64,000 bases of DNA from an uncultured Chitinophaga sp. GTDB lineage: Bacteria > Bacteroidota > Bacteroidia > Chitinophagales > Chitinophagaceae. Of the stretch, positions 43,942-52,543 are shown one piece after another (the first letter of the stretch is position 1; every line of letters starts with the position of its first letter). A program made the position numbers and the translations under genes. Below the pieces are notes generated by a model. That model searched no databases. It saw only the letters and a list, made by a program, of their open reading frames with translations, and was not told the origin of the DNA. The stretch lies in the NCBI RefSeq assembly GCF_902168175.1, contig NZ_CABHOU010000041.1, positions 62,001 through 126,000 on the forward strand, given 5' to 3'.

Positions 43942-45324
43942 TTATTTACCGATACAGAACTTTGAGAATATAAAATCCAACCTGTCCTCATTCGTCACTT
44001 CACCAGTAATCAGTCCCAAATGGTGCAAACACATCCTGATATCCAATGCCAGCAAATCGCCGGGTAGTTTATTGTCAAGTCCATTGCGCACATCCAGTAA
44101 TGCACGTAACACTTCCTGGAGTGCAGCGTAATGCCGCGAGTTCGTGATTACAGTGTCTTCGGTGTTAATGTTGCCGCTCATTACTTTGTCTACCAGTGTA
44201 TTTTTAAGCTGGTCGATATCGTTGTGGTTGCGGGCAGATATGAAAAGGATGTTGGGGATGGCGGCAAACTTTGCAGTGGCGCCAGGTGTGATATCTGTTT
44301 TGTTGCCTACGAGTAAGTAGTTGATATTTTCGGCTTCAAATGCAGTGACCTGGTTTTGAATGTCGGCTGCACTGTACTCGTTTACATCAAACAGGTAGAT
44401 CACTAATCCGGCTTCACGCATTTTCTCGAGCGACTTCTGTACGCCAATGCTTTCAATGGCGTCTACACTTTCGCGGATGCCTGCCGTGTCGATAAGGCGG
44501 AACAAAACGCCTTTTATGTTTAATACTTCTTCAATGGTATCGCGCGTAGTGCCGGCTATATCGCTTACGATGGCACGGTTCTCGTTCAAAAGGGTATTTA
44601 ACAGCGTGGATTTACCTGCATTGGGTTTGCCGATAATTGCCGTGTTTACACCATTCTTGATCACGTTACCCATGCTGAAAGAATCGATGAGGTGTTTAAC
44701 GGTGACGGTCGCTGATGTGACCAGGTCGAAAAATTGCGTGCGGTCGGCAAATTCTACGTCCTCCTGGCTGAAGTCCAGTTCCAGCTCTATAAGGGCGGAG
44801 AAGCGGATCAGGTGTTCGCGTAATGCTTTTAACTCCTTCGAAAAACCACCGCGCATTTGTTGCATAGCTGTTTGGTGCGATGCGGCGGTATTGCTGGCAA
44901 TAAGGTCGGCTACTGATTCGGCCTGGGTAAGATCGAGTTTGCCATTGAGGAAGGCGCGCTGTGTAAATTCACCCGGCTGCGCCATACGCGCACCGGATTG
45001 TATACAGGCGTCTATAATCTGCTGTTGTATATATGGAGAGCCGTGACAGGATATTTCTGTAACGTCTTCACCGGTATAAGAACGTGGGTTCTTAAAAATG
45101 CTCACCACTACTTCATCTATCGCTTTACCTGTTTCCGGATGCAATAGTACACCAAAGTGCAACGTATGCCCCGGCACGGTTGTAAGATCTTTCGCCGGGA
45201 ATAGTTTATCTGTAATTGTAATCGCCTCCACCCCGCTTAACCTTATTACCGCGATAGCGCCTATTCCCGGTGCTGTTGCTACTGCAACTATTGTGTCATG
45301 ATGCCCTGGCAGTTTACCAATCAT
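43942..45324 (-). CDS. mnmE: tRNA uridine-5-carboxymethylaminomethyl modification GTPase
   Basis: MnmE, with MnmG, modifies the wobble uridine of several tRNAs. The 460-residue protein has the N-terminal folate-binding domain (DTIVAVATAPGIGAIAVIRL, then CHGSPYIQQQII), a central helical domain and the inserted G domain. The GTPase motifs are GKPNAGKST (G1), DTAGIRES (G3) and GNKTDI (G4). The C-terminal FCIGK with its invariant cysteine is intact. Length and order are normal. Confidence 0.96.
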   Translation of the reverse strand: MIGKLPGHHDTIVAVATAPGIGAIAVIRLSGVEAITITDKLFPAKDLTTVPGHTLHFGVLLHPETGKAIDEVVVSIFKNPRSYTGEDVTEISCHGSPYIQQQIIDACIQSGARMAQPGEFTQRAFLNGKLDLTQAESVADLIASNTAASHQTAMQQMRGGFSKELKALREHLIRFSALIELELDFSQEDVEFADRTQFFDLVTSATVTVKHLIDSFSMGNVIKNGVNTAIIGKPNAGKSTLLNTLLNENRAIVSDIAGTTRDTIEEVLNIKGVLFRLIDTAGIRESVDAIESIGVQKSLEKMREAGLVIYLFDVNEYSAADIQNQVTAFEAENINYLLVGNKTDITPGATAKFAAIPNILFISARNHNDIDQLKNTLVDKVMSGNINTEDTVITNSRHYAALQEVLRALLDVRNGLDNKLPGDLLALDIRMCLHHLGLITGEVTNEDRLDFIFSKFCIGK

Positions 45325-45804
45325 AATATTCTTAATGAAGAAACGAAATTACTATAATAACTGTAATGACAGCGCATGGGTTGTAAGCTCTATAAGGTCT
45401 ATAGATTAAGCAAATAATAAATCAGTATTTTTTTTAATCAATGTGACACAAAAGATGTAAATGTTACCGGATACTAAAATTTTTGTTAAGAATTGACCGA
45501 TTTAATCCAAAAATTTACGATTTTTGTCTTGATGGTGAAAAATTACAACAAAAGTTTAACGCAGCCGTCTTGTCTCTGTTGAGGCAATTGTATATGAGAA
45601 AGTTTGTGAGACGTATCGTTTATGAGAAGTTAGAACGTGAGTAATTAAAAGTGAGCAATAAGCAGCTGTCGTTATTTATTAATAGAATAACCGCATTGTT
45701 TCCTTTTCTAAACCAGAATTTAAATCGTATTACAGCAATTAAGAGATTGAGGGAAAAAAGTTTATGAGAGCAAGCAAGCTTATTTAACAGTAAGTAAACG
45801 TTGT

Positions 45805-45818
45805 CTGTACATGTACAG
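45805..45818. promoter_or_regulatory. 14-bp perfect palindrome before susC 3
   Basis: CTGTACATGTACAG reads the same on both strands. With almost no loop it suits a dimeric DNA-binding protein better than an RNA hairpin. It lies 156 bases upstream of the susC start. Confidence 0.5.
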
Positions 45819-45857
45819 CAAACCGTCCCTTTTTACAAGTTTTATTTATGCGTAATG

Positions 45858-45878
45858 TTACAGTGACCGTCACTGTAA
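45858..45878. promoter_or_regulatory. 21-bp perfect palindrome before susC 3
   Basis: TTACAGTGAC and GTCACTGTAA flank a single central base, giving 10-bp arms. It lies 95 bases upstream of the susC start and 39 bases past the first palindrome. The arm spacing is that of a two-fold symmetric operator. Confidence 0.6.
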
Positions 45879-45973
45879 AGGCACTTCTATAAGCGAGTCT
45901 TCATCTATACCAGCTTCTATACTTTGTTTATAGGGTTTCCTACTATCTATATTAAATCTAAATCAAAATCTAC

Positions 45974-48900
45974 ATGAGGCAAAAATTGCTTGGTTTTTTC
46001 TTAATGACGGTGCTACAGGTTACAGTGGCATTCGCGCAGGACAAGAAGGTAACTGGTAGAGTTACCGACGCCAATGATGGAAGTGCTATCCCAGGCACCT
46101 CTGTAATTATTAAAGGAACTAATTCCGGCACCCAAACTGATGGTAATGGTAACTTTTCCCTTACGGTTCCACAAGGAAAGGAATTGCTGATACGTTCTAT
46201 TGGTTTCGCCGAGAAAACGATTACAGTAGGCGCTTCCAATGTTATTAACATCATACTTACCGCTGAATCAGGCGACCTTAACGAGGTGGTGGTTGTAGCA
46301 TTTGGTAAGGCTAAGAAAGAGTCACTTACCGGTTCTGTATCGGCCATTACTGCCAAAGATATTGAGAAGCGTCCTGTTACTAACGCCATGAGCGTACTGG
46401 AAGGTGCTGCTGCTGGTGTACAGGTAAACAACACGACCGGTCAGCCTGGTTCATCGCCTTCTATACGTATCCGTGGTTTTACGACTGTTAGCGGCGATGC
46501 CAATAACGCGCCGCTGTACGTAATTGATGGTGTTCCTTTTGCAGGCAACGTTGCCGACATCAACCCTAACGATATCGAATCTATTTCTGTGCTGAAAGAT
46601 GCGGCTTCTTCTGCATTGTACGGTGCAAGGGCTTCTAACGGTGTTGTTATTATGACCACCAAAAGGGCCAAAGGTGCAGATGGTTCTATGAACCTGGTAA
46701 TTAACCAGGGTGTTTATGGCCGTGGTATTAAGGAGTACGAAACTCTTAACCCCAACCAGTACATGGAAACCATGTGGAAAGGTTACAGGAACAACCTGCG
46801 GTCTACCAACCCAACAGTGTATCCTACAGATGCTGCTGCAGGTGCTAAAGCTACTGCCAGCCTTATTTCTGACTACTTATACCTGAATATTTACGATCAG
46901 CCGGACGGCGCGCTGTTCGATGCGAATGGTAAACTGGTGGCCAATGCTAAGATCCGCGACGGTTACAGGGGTGACCTCGACTGGTTTGATGGTATGGAAA
47001 GAACTGGTTACCGCCAGGATTATACCCTTAGCGGTAGTGCCCGTAGCAAAAAGAGCAACCTGTACTACTCGCTGGGTTACCTCGATGAGAAGGGTTATGT
47101 AAAAACTACCGACTTCCAGCGTGTAACAGGTAGGATTAATGCCGATATACAAGCGAAGGAATGGATGAAATACGGTTTCAACATCGCCGGTTCTCACCAG
47201 AAATCAAACGGTGCTCCTGGTACTACCGGTAGTTCAGGATCTATCGTAAACCCGTTTTATTTCGCAAGAAATATAGCGCCTATCTATCCTATATACCTGC
47301 ATGACGAAGCCACTGGCGGCTTTGCACTAGATGCGGATGGAAACAAACAGTTTGATGACGGTACCAGCTCGCGTAACCAGTTGATCGGCCGCCACACTAT
47401 CTGGGAAAATGAACTGAACCAGGACAGAACGATCAGGAACACCCTGCAGGGTCAGGTTTTCATTGATGTTAAATTCCTGAAGGATTTCACTTTAACCCTT
47501 AAAGGCGACATGAACGTTCGTAACAACGATAACAATACATACAGCAACGCGATTATTGGCGATGGTTCCGGTAACAACGGCCGCGCATCTTCAGAGAACT
47601 ACCGTTATAAAAATTACACTGCACAGCAATTGCTGAACTGGGGCAAATCGTTTGGCCAGCATAATGTAGATGTATTAGTAGCGCACGAGAATTATTATGA
47701 TAGCTATAACTACCTGTATGGTTATAAAACTAACCAGACTTTTGCAGGTCAGCCCGATTTCTCGAACTTCACCCAGATTACTAACCTTGATGGTTACAGG
47801 GTAGATTACAGAACGGAAGGCTATCTTGCCCGCGCCCGTTACAATTTCAATGAAAAGTACTACCTCGATGGTTCTTACAGGAGAGATGGAACGTCTAAAT
47901 TCTTTGAAGATTCTCGTTGGGGTAACTTCTGGTCTTTAGGTGGTAGCTGGTTACTGTCAAAAGAAAACTTCTTCCTGCCGCTTACTAACGTAGTAGATTA
48001 CGCTAAACTGCGTGCTTCTTACGGTGAAGTTGGTAACGATGCCGGTGCTGATACGTATGCCTGGATGGCTTTGTACACCCTGGAGCAGAACGGTAACTCT
48101 GCAGCGCTCTATAAAATACAGAATGAAGCGAAGAACCTCCAGTGGGAAACTTCCTCTTCTATTACAGCTGCCCTCGAAACCCGTATTTACGACAGGGCTA
48201 ACATCGTTGTAGAATACTTCGATAAACGTTCTCAGAACCTGTTGTTCGACGTAAACCTGCCACTTTCTGCAGGCGGTACTTCTTCTGGTACAGCTGAATC
48301 GGTACAAACGGCTAATATCGGTTCTATCTCTAACAAAGGTATCGAGGTTACTTTTGATGTGGATATCGTTAAAACCAAAAACTGGAGATGGAACGTTGGT
48401 GCTAACGCAACCTGGATGAAAAATGAAGTGGTAAAACTGCCTAAAGAAAATGCCGAAAACGGTATTATCACTGGTAACTACAAACTGCTGAAAGGTCACG
48501 GTATCTATGACTTCTGGACATACCAGTTCGCTGGTGTTGATCAGATGACAGGTAAATCACTGTACCTGGCCGATGATGTTGCATTTGATCCTAAAAACAC
48601 CGGTGGCGCCTGGTTTCCATACCTGGTAACGATCGGCGATAAAAACTATACCACTAATAATACGTACGCTAAACGCGACTGGAGCGGTAGTGCTATTCCT
48701 GATGTGTATGGTAGCTTTTCTACCGGTTTATCTTACAAAAGCTTTACCCTCTCCGGTATCTTTACTTACTCTATCGGCGGTAAAACTTACGATGACTCTT
48801 ACCTGAGCCTGATGAGCATGTCTGGTTCTGTTAGCAACCTGCATAAAGATCTGCTGAAAGCATGGGACGGTATTCCTGAAGGTATGACTGAAACTTCGGC

Positions 48901-49213
48901 CAACCGCATCGATCCTGATGGTATTCCTGTGGTAGATTTCTCTAAGAGCATACTGAATAACGGTATGTCTACCCGCTTCCTGCAGAACGGTTCTTACTTC
49001 GTGGTAAAAAACATTGCACTAAGCTATAGCGTACCCTCATCACTGCTCAAAAGGATCGATCTGAGCTCTGTACGTATCAACGCAGGCATTGAAAACCTGG
49101 CCACCTTCACCAAACTGCAGGGTATGAACCCACAGCAGTCCTGGAACGGTAGAAGCGTAAACGCTTTCGTAACGCCACGCGTAATGTCTGTAGGTGTAAA
49201 CATTGGTTTATAA
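45974..49213 (+). CDS. SusC-family TonB-linked outer membrane receptor without STN domain
   Basis: The 1079-residue receptor has a signal peptide (cleavage near VAFAQ), a carboxypeptidase-like domain (VTGRVTDANDGSAIPGTSVI, about 24-100), the plug (NEVVVVAFGKAKKESLTGSV, SVLKDAASSALYGARASNGV) and a barrel ending VMSVGVNIGL. There is no STN domain and no sigma/FecR pair nearby, so its regulation must differ from modules 1 and 2. The SusD partner follows. Codon usage is T-ending and narrow, as in highly expressed genes such as exbB. An AraC-type gene lies just beyond the susD gene on the other strand. Confidence 0.94.
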   Translation: MRQKLLGFFLMTVLQVTVAFAQDKKVTGRVTDANDGSAIPGTSVIIKGTNSGTQTDGNGNFSLTVPQGKELLIRSIGFAEKTITVGASNVINIILTAESGDLNEVVVVAFGKAKKESLTGSVSAITAKDIEKRPVTNAMSVLEGAAAGVQVNNTTGQPGSSPSIRIRGFTTVSGDANNAPLYVIDGVPFAGNVADINPNDIESISVLKDAASSALYGARASNGVVIMTTKRAKGADGSMNLVINQGVYGRGIKEYETLNPNQYMETMWKGYRNNLRSTNPTVYPTDAAAGAKATASLISDYLYLNIYDQPDGALFDANGKLVANAKIRDGYRGDLDWFDGMERTGYRQDYTLSGSARSKKSNLYYSLGYLDEKGYVKTTDFQRVTGRINADIQAKEWMKYGFNIAGSHQKSNGAPGTTGSSGSIVNPFYFARNIAPIYPIYLHDEATGGFALDADGNKQFDDGTSSRNQLIGRHTIWENELNQDRTIRNTLQGQVFIDVKFLKDFTLTLKGDMNVRNNDNNTYSNAIIGDGSGNNGRASSENYRYKNYTAQQLLNWGKSFGQHNVDVLVAHENYYDSYNYLYGYKTNQTFAGQPDFSNFTQITNLDGYRVDYRTEGYLARARYNFNEKYYLDGSYRRDGTSKFFEDSRWGNFWSLGGSWLLSKENFFLPLTNVVDYAKLRASYGEVGNDAGADTYAWMALYTLEQNGNSAALYKIQNEAKNLQWETSSSITAALETRIYDRANIVVEYFDKRSQNLLFDVNLPLSAGGTSSGTAESVQTANIGSISNKGIEVTFDVDIVKTKNWRWNVGANATWMKNEVVKLPKENAENGIITGNYKLLKGHGIYDFWTYQFAGVDQMTGKSLYLADDVAFDPKNTGGAWFPYLVTIGDKNYTTNNTYAKRDWSGSAIPDVYGSFSTGLSYKSFTLSGIFTYSIGGKTYDDSYLSLMSMSGSVSNLHKDLLKAWDGIPEGMTETSANRIDPDGIPVVDFSKSILNNGMSTRFLQNGSYFVVKNIALSYSVPSSLLKRIDLSSVRINAGIENLATFTKLQGMNPQQSWNGRSVNAFVTPRVMSVGVNIGL

Positions 49214-49232
49214 CAAAAAAACTAAAGAGAAG

Positions 49233-50759
49233 ATGAATAGGATACTAAGTATAGGTTTACTGTCTGTTTCCCTGCTGGCCGCTTCGTGCAAGAAGGATTA
49301 CCTGGACACTACACCAACAAACTCTACCAGTACTGCCACTGTATTTGCTAATACTGAAAATGCAAAAGGTGCGGTTAACGGACTGGCAAAAATGATGACC
49401 CAGCAATACCTGAGCTCACAAGGCTTTAACGGTGAGGGTACGATTAAGATGTACTACGGCAACTACCCCGGTAACCACTTTTTCGTAAACCTTTCTGGTT
49501 GGGCTGCGATCATTAACTCTACTTATAACGAAAACGTATCCAGCATTTACCTGTACTACCCATGGTATTATTATTATAAGATCATCGGTAACGCAAACGC
49601 TATCATCGCTAACATTGACGGTGCTACTGGTCCGGAAAAGGATAAACAATTCATTAAAGCGCAGGCTTACACTTACAGGGCCTACAGCTACATGATGCTG
49701 GCGCAACTGTACGGCAACAGGTGGTCTGATACCAACAGTGGTGCTACCAAAGGCCTGGTGTTAAGGGTCGATCTTTCTACCGGTGATTTGCCTCAATCTA
49801 CCATGCTTGAAACTTATGAGCTGATTTATGACGACCTTGACAAGGCGATCGAGTTGTACACAACTTCTGGCAACGCAAGGACTAAAAACTACGAAGTGGA
49901 CGCAAACGTAGCGTACGCCATCTACGCCCGTGCAGCACTCAACAGGCAGGATTATCCTACCGCAGAGTCTTATGCTGTAAAAGCAAGGACAGGTTACGCA
50001 CTAATGACTAACACCGAGTATAAAGCTGGTTTTTCCACACCTAACCAGGAATGGATCTGGGGTAGCTACGGTGCCTCTGATGAAACACTGTACTTCTACT
50101 CTTACCAGTCTTACATCGCTTACAACTCAAGTGCGTCGGCTGTAAGAACTACGCCTAAATGTATCAGCCGGGAACTGTATAACAAAATTCCTGCAACGGA
50201 TATCCGTAAAGGTATGTTCCTTGACCCTACCGGCTACACGTATACTACTGCTACCGGTGCGGCAGGCGCGGCGTTAAAAACAAGGGCATTTGCTTTGTAT
50301 CCTGATATTTACAGCACTTCTTCTGCATTCGCTTATATGCAGTTTAAAGTGAAAGCAAACGATCTGCCTGGTGTGGGTAACCTTAACCACTTCCGTTCTG
50401 CGGAGATGTACCTGATCGAAGCAGAAGCCAAGTATTTCCAGACTAAACCAGCAGCTGAAGTTCAGGCGGTATTGAACGCACTCACGGCCACTTCAGGTCG
50501 CGATGCCAGCTACAACTGCGTGGCAACTGGTACGGCGCTGCTCGATGAGATCAAAACTTACCGCGCCATTGAACTGTGGGGCGAAGGTTTTGACTGGTTC
50601 GATCTGAAACGCTGGGGCGATCCTGTTGTAAGGCATGATTATGCTGGTGGTGGTAACTTCCTGTCTGTACTGGCACTTACCATTACTCCGGAAGCCAACA
50701 ACAAATGGACCTGGAAAATTCCGTTGAAAGAATCTGATTACAACGGAGCTTTAGAATAG
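49233..50759 (+). CDS. SusD/RagB-family surface lipoprotein, pair 3
   Basis: Starting at ATG 49233 the protein has a clean lipoprotein signal ending LAASC (Cys19) and then KKDYLDTTPTNSTSTATVF. An upstream frame to 49203 overlaps the end of susC and adds only polar residues, so 49233 is preferred; AAAGAGAAG before it is a fair ribosome site. The SusD helices (AQAYTYRAYSYMMLAQLYGN) and the C-terminal YRAIELWGEGFDWFDLKRWG block are present. It lies 19 bases after susC and the pair is closed by a terminator. Confidence 0.93.
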   Translation: MNRILSIGLLSVSLLAASCKKDYLDTTPTNSTSTATVFANTENAKGAVNGLAKMMTQQYLSSQGFNGEGTIKMYYGNYPGNHFFVNLSGWAAIINSTYNENVSSIYLYYPWYYYYKIIGNANAIIANIDGATGPEKDKQFIKAQAYTYRAYSYMMLAQLYGNRWSDTNSGATKGLVLRVDLSTGDLPQSTMLETYELIYDDLDKAIELYTTSGNARTKNYEVDANVAYAIYARAALNRQDYPTAESYAVKARTGYALMTNTEYKAGFSTPNQEWIWGSYGASDETLYFYSYQSYIAYNSSASAVRTTPKCISRELYNKIPATDIRKGMFLDPTGYTYTTATGAAGAALKTRAFALYPDIYSTSSAFAYMQFKVKANDLPGVGNLNHFRSAEMYLIEAEAKYFQTKPAAEVQAVLNALTATSGRDASYNCVATGTALLDEIKTYRAIELWGEGFDWFDLKRWGDPVVRHDYAGGGNFLSVLALTITPEANNKWTWKIPLKESDYNGALE

Positions 50760-50783
50760 TATACTAATTTGATTTAATATAGT

Positions 50784-50820
50784 AATCTCCTGGGTCTTTT
50801 GGCCCGGGGGATTTTTTTTT
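50784..50820 (+). terminator. Intrinsic terminator after susD 3
   Basis: ATCTCCTGGG pairs with CCCGGGGGAT with two G-U pairs, followed by nine Ts. It lies 25 bases after the susD stop. Confidence 0.88.
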
Positions 50821-50906
50821 GCCCCATGTTGTAAATACTGTTGAAGTGTGCGACGCAACGGGGGCTTAATCGATATCCGCCGCCTGGCTCACTATTATAT
50901 TTAATA

Positions 50907-50937
50907 GAAAGGCCTGCAGCGATGCAGGCCTTTCTTA
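50907..50937. terminator. Terminator hairpin at the end of the AraC-type gene
   Basis: AAAGGCCTGCA pairs with TGCAGGCCTTT around four bases. It overlaps the stop codon region of the minus-strand regulator gene and could act in both directions, though the T tract on the minus strand is short. Confidence 0.7.
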
Positions 50938-51879
50938 TATCGAGTCAGGTTGATATCTCCCTACATATTCCCGGTAGCCGCCGGGCGTTATGCCTTCTAC
51001 TTTCTTAAACACCCGCGTAAAATAGTTTACATCGTTAAAACCACACATTTCACTGATGGTACGAATATCCTGTCCGCCGGCAGTAAGCAGCTGTTTGGCT
51101 TGTTTTACCCGTTCGTTGTTGATGTATTCGAGCGGACTGATACCAAATTGTTCCTTAAACCACTTAAAGAACATGTTTCGGCTAAGGTACGCCTTGCGGC
51201 ATAACACATCCACTGCTATTTTTTCTGACAGATGCTCGTGTATGTAGCTGAGTACAAAATGAGAGCGCGTTTCGTTTGTGCTGATGGTACGTTCTGCACT
51301 CACTTTGTACATCCGCTGGTTTTGAATCAGCCTGATGAGTAGTTCCTTTATAGACAGGTCGGCGAATATGTTCTTTGTTTTGTCGGAACTGCTGCATACA
51401 CGGATGATCTTATTAATAAGATCGGTGATTTCCGTGTTGTTGGAAAAATGGTACTGCGAAAACTGTAAATCCCAGGGCGTGTTTTCGTCGGGACTGTTAT
51501 TATAGTAGTTGTTGAGATACGAGAGGGTGTCCTGCATGTAACCTTCATCCACCGCCAGTGCCATACACTGGGTAGGGGTGTCGGTCGTAGACTCCGGGAA
51601 GTCGATGTGCATAGTTTCATGTGCCGGAATAATCACCGTTTCGCCGGGCAGGTAGTCGAACGCGGGATCATCGTACAGGTGCATTACTTTTTTACCCCGC
51701 ATCATACTGGTGATAACGAAATCGGAAAAGGCCAGGGGGAGGTGCCACGCTGGCTGGTAACATTCAAAAATGTTCAGTTCACAATTCTTCAGATTAAATA
51801 CCCGCCTGTTTTCCACCAGGGTCTGCAACTGGTGGGGCGGTGTTAAATCAACGTTCTGCAGGTAGCTTTTACGCGGCAT
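50935..51879 (-). CDS. AraC-family transcriptional regulator
   Basis: The 314-residue protein has a cupin-like AraC N-terminal ligand-binding domain (HLYDDPAFDYLPGETVIIPA near 70-90) and a C-terminal pair of helix-turn-helix motifs (VDVLCRKAYLSRNMFFKWFK and IRTISEMCGFNDVNYFTRVF) ending PGGYREYV. It is probably an activator that responds to a small ligand. The susCD pair to its left converges on it, and the BlaI-type gene to its right is divergent. Either could be its target. Confidence 0.92.
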   Translation of the reverse strand: MPRKSYLQNVDLTPPHQLQTLVENRRVFNLKNCELNIFECYQPAWHLPLAFSDFVITSMMRGKKVMHLYDDPAFDYLPGETVIIPAHETMHIDFPESTTDTPTQCMALAVDEGYMQDTLSYLNNYYNNSPDENTPWDLQFSQYHFSNNTEITDLINKIIRVCSSSDKTKNIFADLSIKELLIRLIQNQRMYKVSAERTISTNETRSHFVLSYIHEHLSEKIAVDVLCRKAYLSRNMFFKWFKEQFGISPLEYINNERVKQAKQLLTAGGQDIRTISEMCGFNDVNYFTRVFKKVEGITPGGYREYVGRYQPDSI

Positions 51880-51972
51880 ACTCGGGCATAGTTTGTGGTC
51901 CTGATGAATATATGATACGTACAGAAAGTTACAAAATCAGGAGTACAATTGTGCTATAAAAAGATACGATTG

Positions 51973-52005
51973 TTAGCGCTGGTAGTCATTTTTACGTAGC
52001 GCTAA
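51973..52005. promoter_or_regulatory. Inverted repeat between araC-type and blaI-type genes
   Basis: TTAGCGCT (51973-51980) and AGCGCTAA (51998-52005) are perfect 8-bp inverted arms 17 bases apart, in the 289-base divergent spacer. The spacing from arm centre to arm centre is 25 bases. It could be a regulator site for either gene. Confidence 0.4.
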
Positions 52006-52102
52006 ATGTCGGATTAACAAGCCTTTATTCTTAGTAAGGGCGGATCAGGAGTGTTGCCCGTTACAATTATTCTATACTCTTTTTCGCATCGGTTAACTTA
52101 AT

Positions 52103-52153
52103 TTTAGTTGTATAACTAAATAATAGTTGTTTAACTGGATTATTAGTTATACG
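52103..52153. promoter_or_regulatory. BlaI-type operator cluster
   Basis: Two dyads share the pattern AGTT-N4-AACT: TTTAGTTGTATAACTAAA at 52103-52120 and AGTTGTTTAACT at 52125-52136. A third half-site TTAGTTATAC lies at 52144-52153. The last two overlap the promoter elements of the following gene, which is the expected position for autorepression. Confidence 0.6.
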
Positions 52154-52157
52154 TTTG
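52127..52157 (+). promoter_or_regulatory. Bacteroidota promoter of the blaI-M56 operon
   Basis: TTG at 52127-52129 and TACGTTTG at 52150-52157 are 20 bases apart and match both consensus elements. Transcription would begin around 52163, so the mRNA leader before the ATG at 52169 would be very short. Confidence 0.6.
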
Positions 52158-52168
52158 TTGCACAATAG

Positions 52169-52543
52169 ATGAACATGGAACCTCTGAATCATACAGAAGA
52201 ACAGATCATGCAAATTCTCTGGCAACTGGAAAGGGCTTTTGTGAAGGATATACTGGAGAAGATGGATGATCCGAAGCCGCCCTATACTACCGTATCCTCG
52301 ATCGTTCGTAACCTGGAAACGAAGGGGTATGTAGGCCATAAGGCGTATGGCAAAACGCATGAGTATATACCCCAGGTGAGCCGCGAGGAATATGGTAAGG
52401 GCAGTTTACAGAAGATGTTAAAAAACTATTTTAACGATAGGACTTCCAATCTTTTATCCTTATTAATGAAAGAGCGCGACCTGGATAATGAGGAGATTCG
52501 GGAGTTGCAGCAATTGATTGACGCTAAAAAGAAACAGCCATGA
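52169..52543 (+). CDS. BlaI/MecI/CopY-family transcriptional repressor
   Basis: The 124-residue winged-helix repressor reads LNHTEEQIMQILWQLERAFV at the start, then the recognition helix region YTTVSSIVRNLETKGYVGH and a C-terminal dimerisation region (LQKMLKNYFNDRTSNLLSLL). In known systems the repressor is cleaved after the partner membrane protease senses a signal. Its stop overlaps the protease start (ATGA). The operator dyads upstream suggest autorepression. No beta-lactamase gene lies nearby, so the regulated process is unknown. Confidence 0.93.
   Translation: MNMEPLNHTEEQIMQILWQLERAFVKDILEKMDDPKPPYTTVSSIVRNLETKGYVGHKAYGKTHEYIPQVSREEYGKGSLQKMLKNYFNDRTSNLLSLLMKERDLDNEEIRELQQLIDAKKKQP

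Larger units (their letters stand above)
45325..45973. other. 649-base regulatory region before susC 3
   Basis: No ORF is supported here. The region is AT-rich and holds two palindromes (45805-45818 and 45858-45878) and a set of direct repeats of the form TATGAGAA(A)GTT with nearby GTGAG (45593-45620 and 45620-45641), plus TTTATGAGAG at 45761. No exact TTG/TAnnTTTG promoter pair was found. The size and repeat content suggest a complex promoter for the susC3 operon. Confidence 0.55.
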
